In this document: positions 6,833 to 7,383 of the stretch, one piece after another
Position numbering within the stretch: the first letter of the stretch is position 1
How the letters are laid out: each line of letters starts with the position of its first letter
Source: an uncultured Lachnospiraceae bacterium
GTDB taxonomy: Bacteria; Bacillota_A; Clostridia; Lachnospirales; Lachnospiraceae
DNA length: 7,383 nucleotides
Reading direction: 5' to 3'
Assembly (NCBI GenBank): GCA_902795985.1
Contig: CADBNG010000058.1
Coordinates: 1-7,383 of the forward strand
Notes under the pieces: generated by a model
What the model was told of the DNA's origin: nothing
The model's input: the letters and a program-made list of their open reading frames with translations, nothing else
The model's database searches: none
Position numbers and translations under genes: made by a program

Positions 6833-6868
6833 TTCCGGCGACACCGGGACGCTTCCCTGTCGCCGGAA
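6833..6868. repeat. Intergenic palindromic repeat, family 2, copy A
   Basis: This hairpin has 11-base perfect arms (TTCCGGCGACA at 6833-6843 and its complement at 6858-6868). After a 2-base bulge there is an inner GGGA/TCCC pairing around a CGCT loop. The 28-base core at 6837-6864 is identical to that of copy B at 6882-6909. On the transcript the hairpin's 3' arm ends inside the first two bases of the DHHW gene's AAGGAGG, so folding could affect ribosome access. No T-run follows it. Confidence 0.8.
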
Positions 6869-6880
6869 CAGTATCCAAAA

Positions 6881-6910
6881 TGGCGACACCGGGACGCTTC
6901 CCTGTCGCCA
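6881..6910. repeat. Intergenic palindromic repeat, family 2, copy B
   Basis: This is the second copy of the 28-base core, period 45, in direct orientation to copy A, with 8-base arms TGGCGACA/TGTCGCCA and the same inner GGGA/TCCC stem and CGCT loop. It lies 8 bases after the MBOAT stop codon. With copy A it fills most of the 99-base gap between the two acetylation genes, like a REP pair (BIME) inside an operon. Confidence 0.8.
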
Positions 6911-6918
6911 AAACCGTA

Positions 6919-7383
6919 TCAGAACTGAAAATACAGAAACGGATTATATCCGTTTCCGACAATAACAGAAACACACACACCGGCTCCCGCCAGCAGGATC
7001 AGCCGGCCCACCGGACGCAGCAGGGCCGCTTTTTCCGGCGTTTTCTCCATCCATCCCCGGATCCGAGCCGGAAGCGGGGAAGAAAGAAGCACCGCGGCCA
7101 GAATGAACACCCATTCTTCATGCAGCCACAGCCGGATCATCAAAAGCTGGCCGGAGGCTGCCGCCCAGGCCGCAGGAGTGAAGATCCTTCCCCAGACAGC
7201 GCTCAGAAGGGAGAAGGAATCCAGCTTCAGGCAGGAGAACAGGCACATGGCAGCCAGGACCGTAAAAATCCGGTAGACCCTGCCAAAGACAGCCGGTCTC
7301 TCCTTCGGGCGGAAAACGAATTTTTCCAGCACCAGCCAGACTCCCCAGAGGACGCCCCAGAGGATGCAGGGCCAGGCAGCGCC
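6919..7383 (-). CDS. MBOAT-family membrane O-acyltransferase, AlgI-like (C-terminal 154 residues, runs off right edge)
   Basis: The frame is open to the window edge; an internal GTG at 7332 is not a real start because the protein sequence upstream of it is family-like (GAAW...LWGVLWG...LEKF). The visible part is very hydrophobic, with about four membrane segments, and ends in GNGYNPFLYFQF, the usual C-terminus of AlgI-type MBOAT proteins. In this family the segment at the window edge normally follows the invariant catalytic histidine (LWHGA), so that histidine should be the codon just beyond 7383. AlgI-type MBOATs move acetyl groups across the membrane for attachment to exported polysaccharide. 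The partner is expected to be the DHHW protein encoded directly downstream. Family assignment is confident from the C-terminus and the neighbour; donor and acceptor are inferred. Confidence 0.88.
   Translation of the reverse strand, partial: GAAWPCILWGVLWGVWLVLEKFVFRPKERPAVFGRVYRIFTVLAAMCLFSCLKLDSFSLLSAVWGRIFTPAAWAAASGQLLMIRLWLHEEWVFILAAVLLSSPLPARIRGWMEKTPEKAALLRPVGRLILLAGAGVCVSVIVGNGYNPFLYFQF

Noticed and set aside
6837..6909. Two identical 28-base palindromic repeats, as in a minimal CRISPR array
   Set aside because: The spacer is only 17 bases, there are two copies only, no leader or cas gene is present, and the nested hairpin in a short intergenic gap fits a REP-like pair better.
7330..7332. 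GTG at 7332 as the start of a short 137-residue membrane protein
   Set aside because: The codons upstream to the window edge continue the MBOAT family pattern without a stop, so this is the interior of a longer gene.

Overview
The window reads as a piece of chromosome from a moderately GC-rich, Gram-positive anaerobe of the Clostridia (Lachnospiraceae/Oscillospiraceae-like). This rests on strong AGGAGG-type ribosome binding sites, a near-consensus sigma-A promoter, a lipobox lipoprotein, a clostridial-style CsoR, and DHHW and DUF362 proteins. The taxonomic guess is an inference. All six genes lie on the minus strand, so transcription runs from right to left. No RNA genes, insertion sequences, CRISPR arrays or prophage genes were seen.

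Right-hand block (7383 down to 3759), apparent polysaccharide operon: the C-terminal end of an AlgI-like MBOAT membrane O-acyltransferase, then a DHHW-family (AlgX/AlgJ-like) membrane-anchored acetyltransferase-type protein, then a lipoprotein rhamnogalacturonan lyase of family PL11. MBOAT and DHHW proteins usually cooperate in O-acetylating an exported polysaccharide. The lyase follows the DHHW gene by 10 bases, and its ribosome binding site overlaps the DHHW stop codon. A modest intrinsic terminator candidate overlaps the lyase stop codon.

Left-hand block (3646 down to about 657), copper-efflux operon: a promoter with TTGACA and TATATT boxes carries one CsoR-type palindrome between its -35 and -10 boxes and a second, perfect palindrome just downstream of the predicted start. 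It drives csoR (Cu(I)-sensing repressor), then copA (Cu(I)-exporting P-type ATPase). CopA has a CopZ-like metal-binding domain fused at its C-terminus, and an internal ATG with its own ribosome binding site could also release that domain as a 67-residue free chaperone. A DUF362 gene follows in the same direction and runs off the left edge.

Two gene junctions (copA/DUF362 and MBOAT/DHHW) are each filled by a pair of near-identical GC-rich palindromic repeats. The two repeat families are different, but both resemble REP/BIME-type intergenic elements. The most interesting points are the embedded CopZ start, the two-operator copper promoter, the paired palindromes, and the linkage of a polymer O-acetylation pair to a rhamnogalacturonan lyase, which resembles the lyase-plus-acetylase logic of alginate operons.
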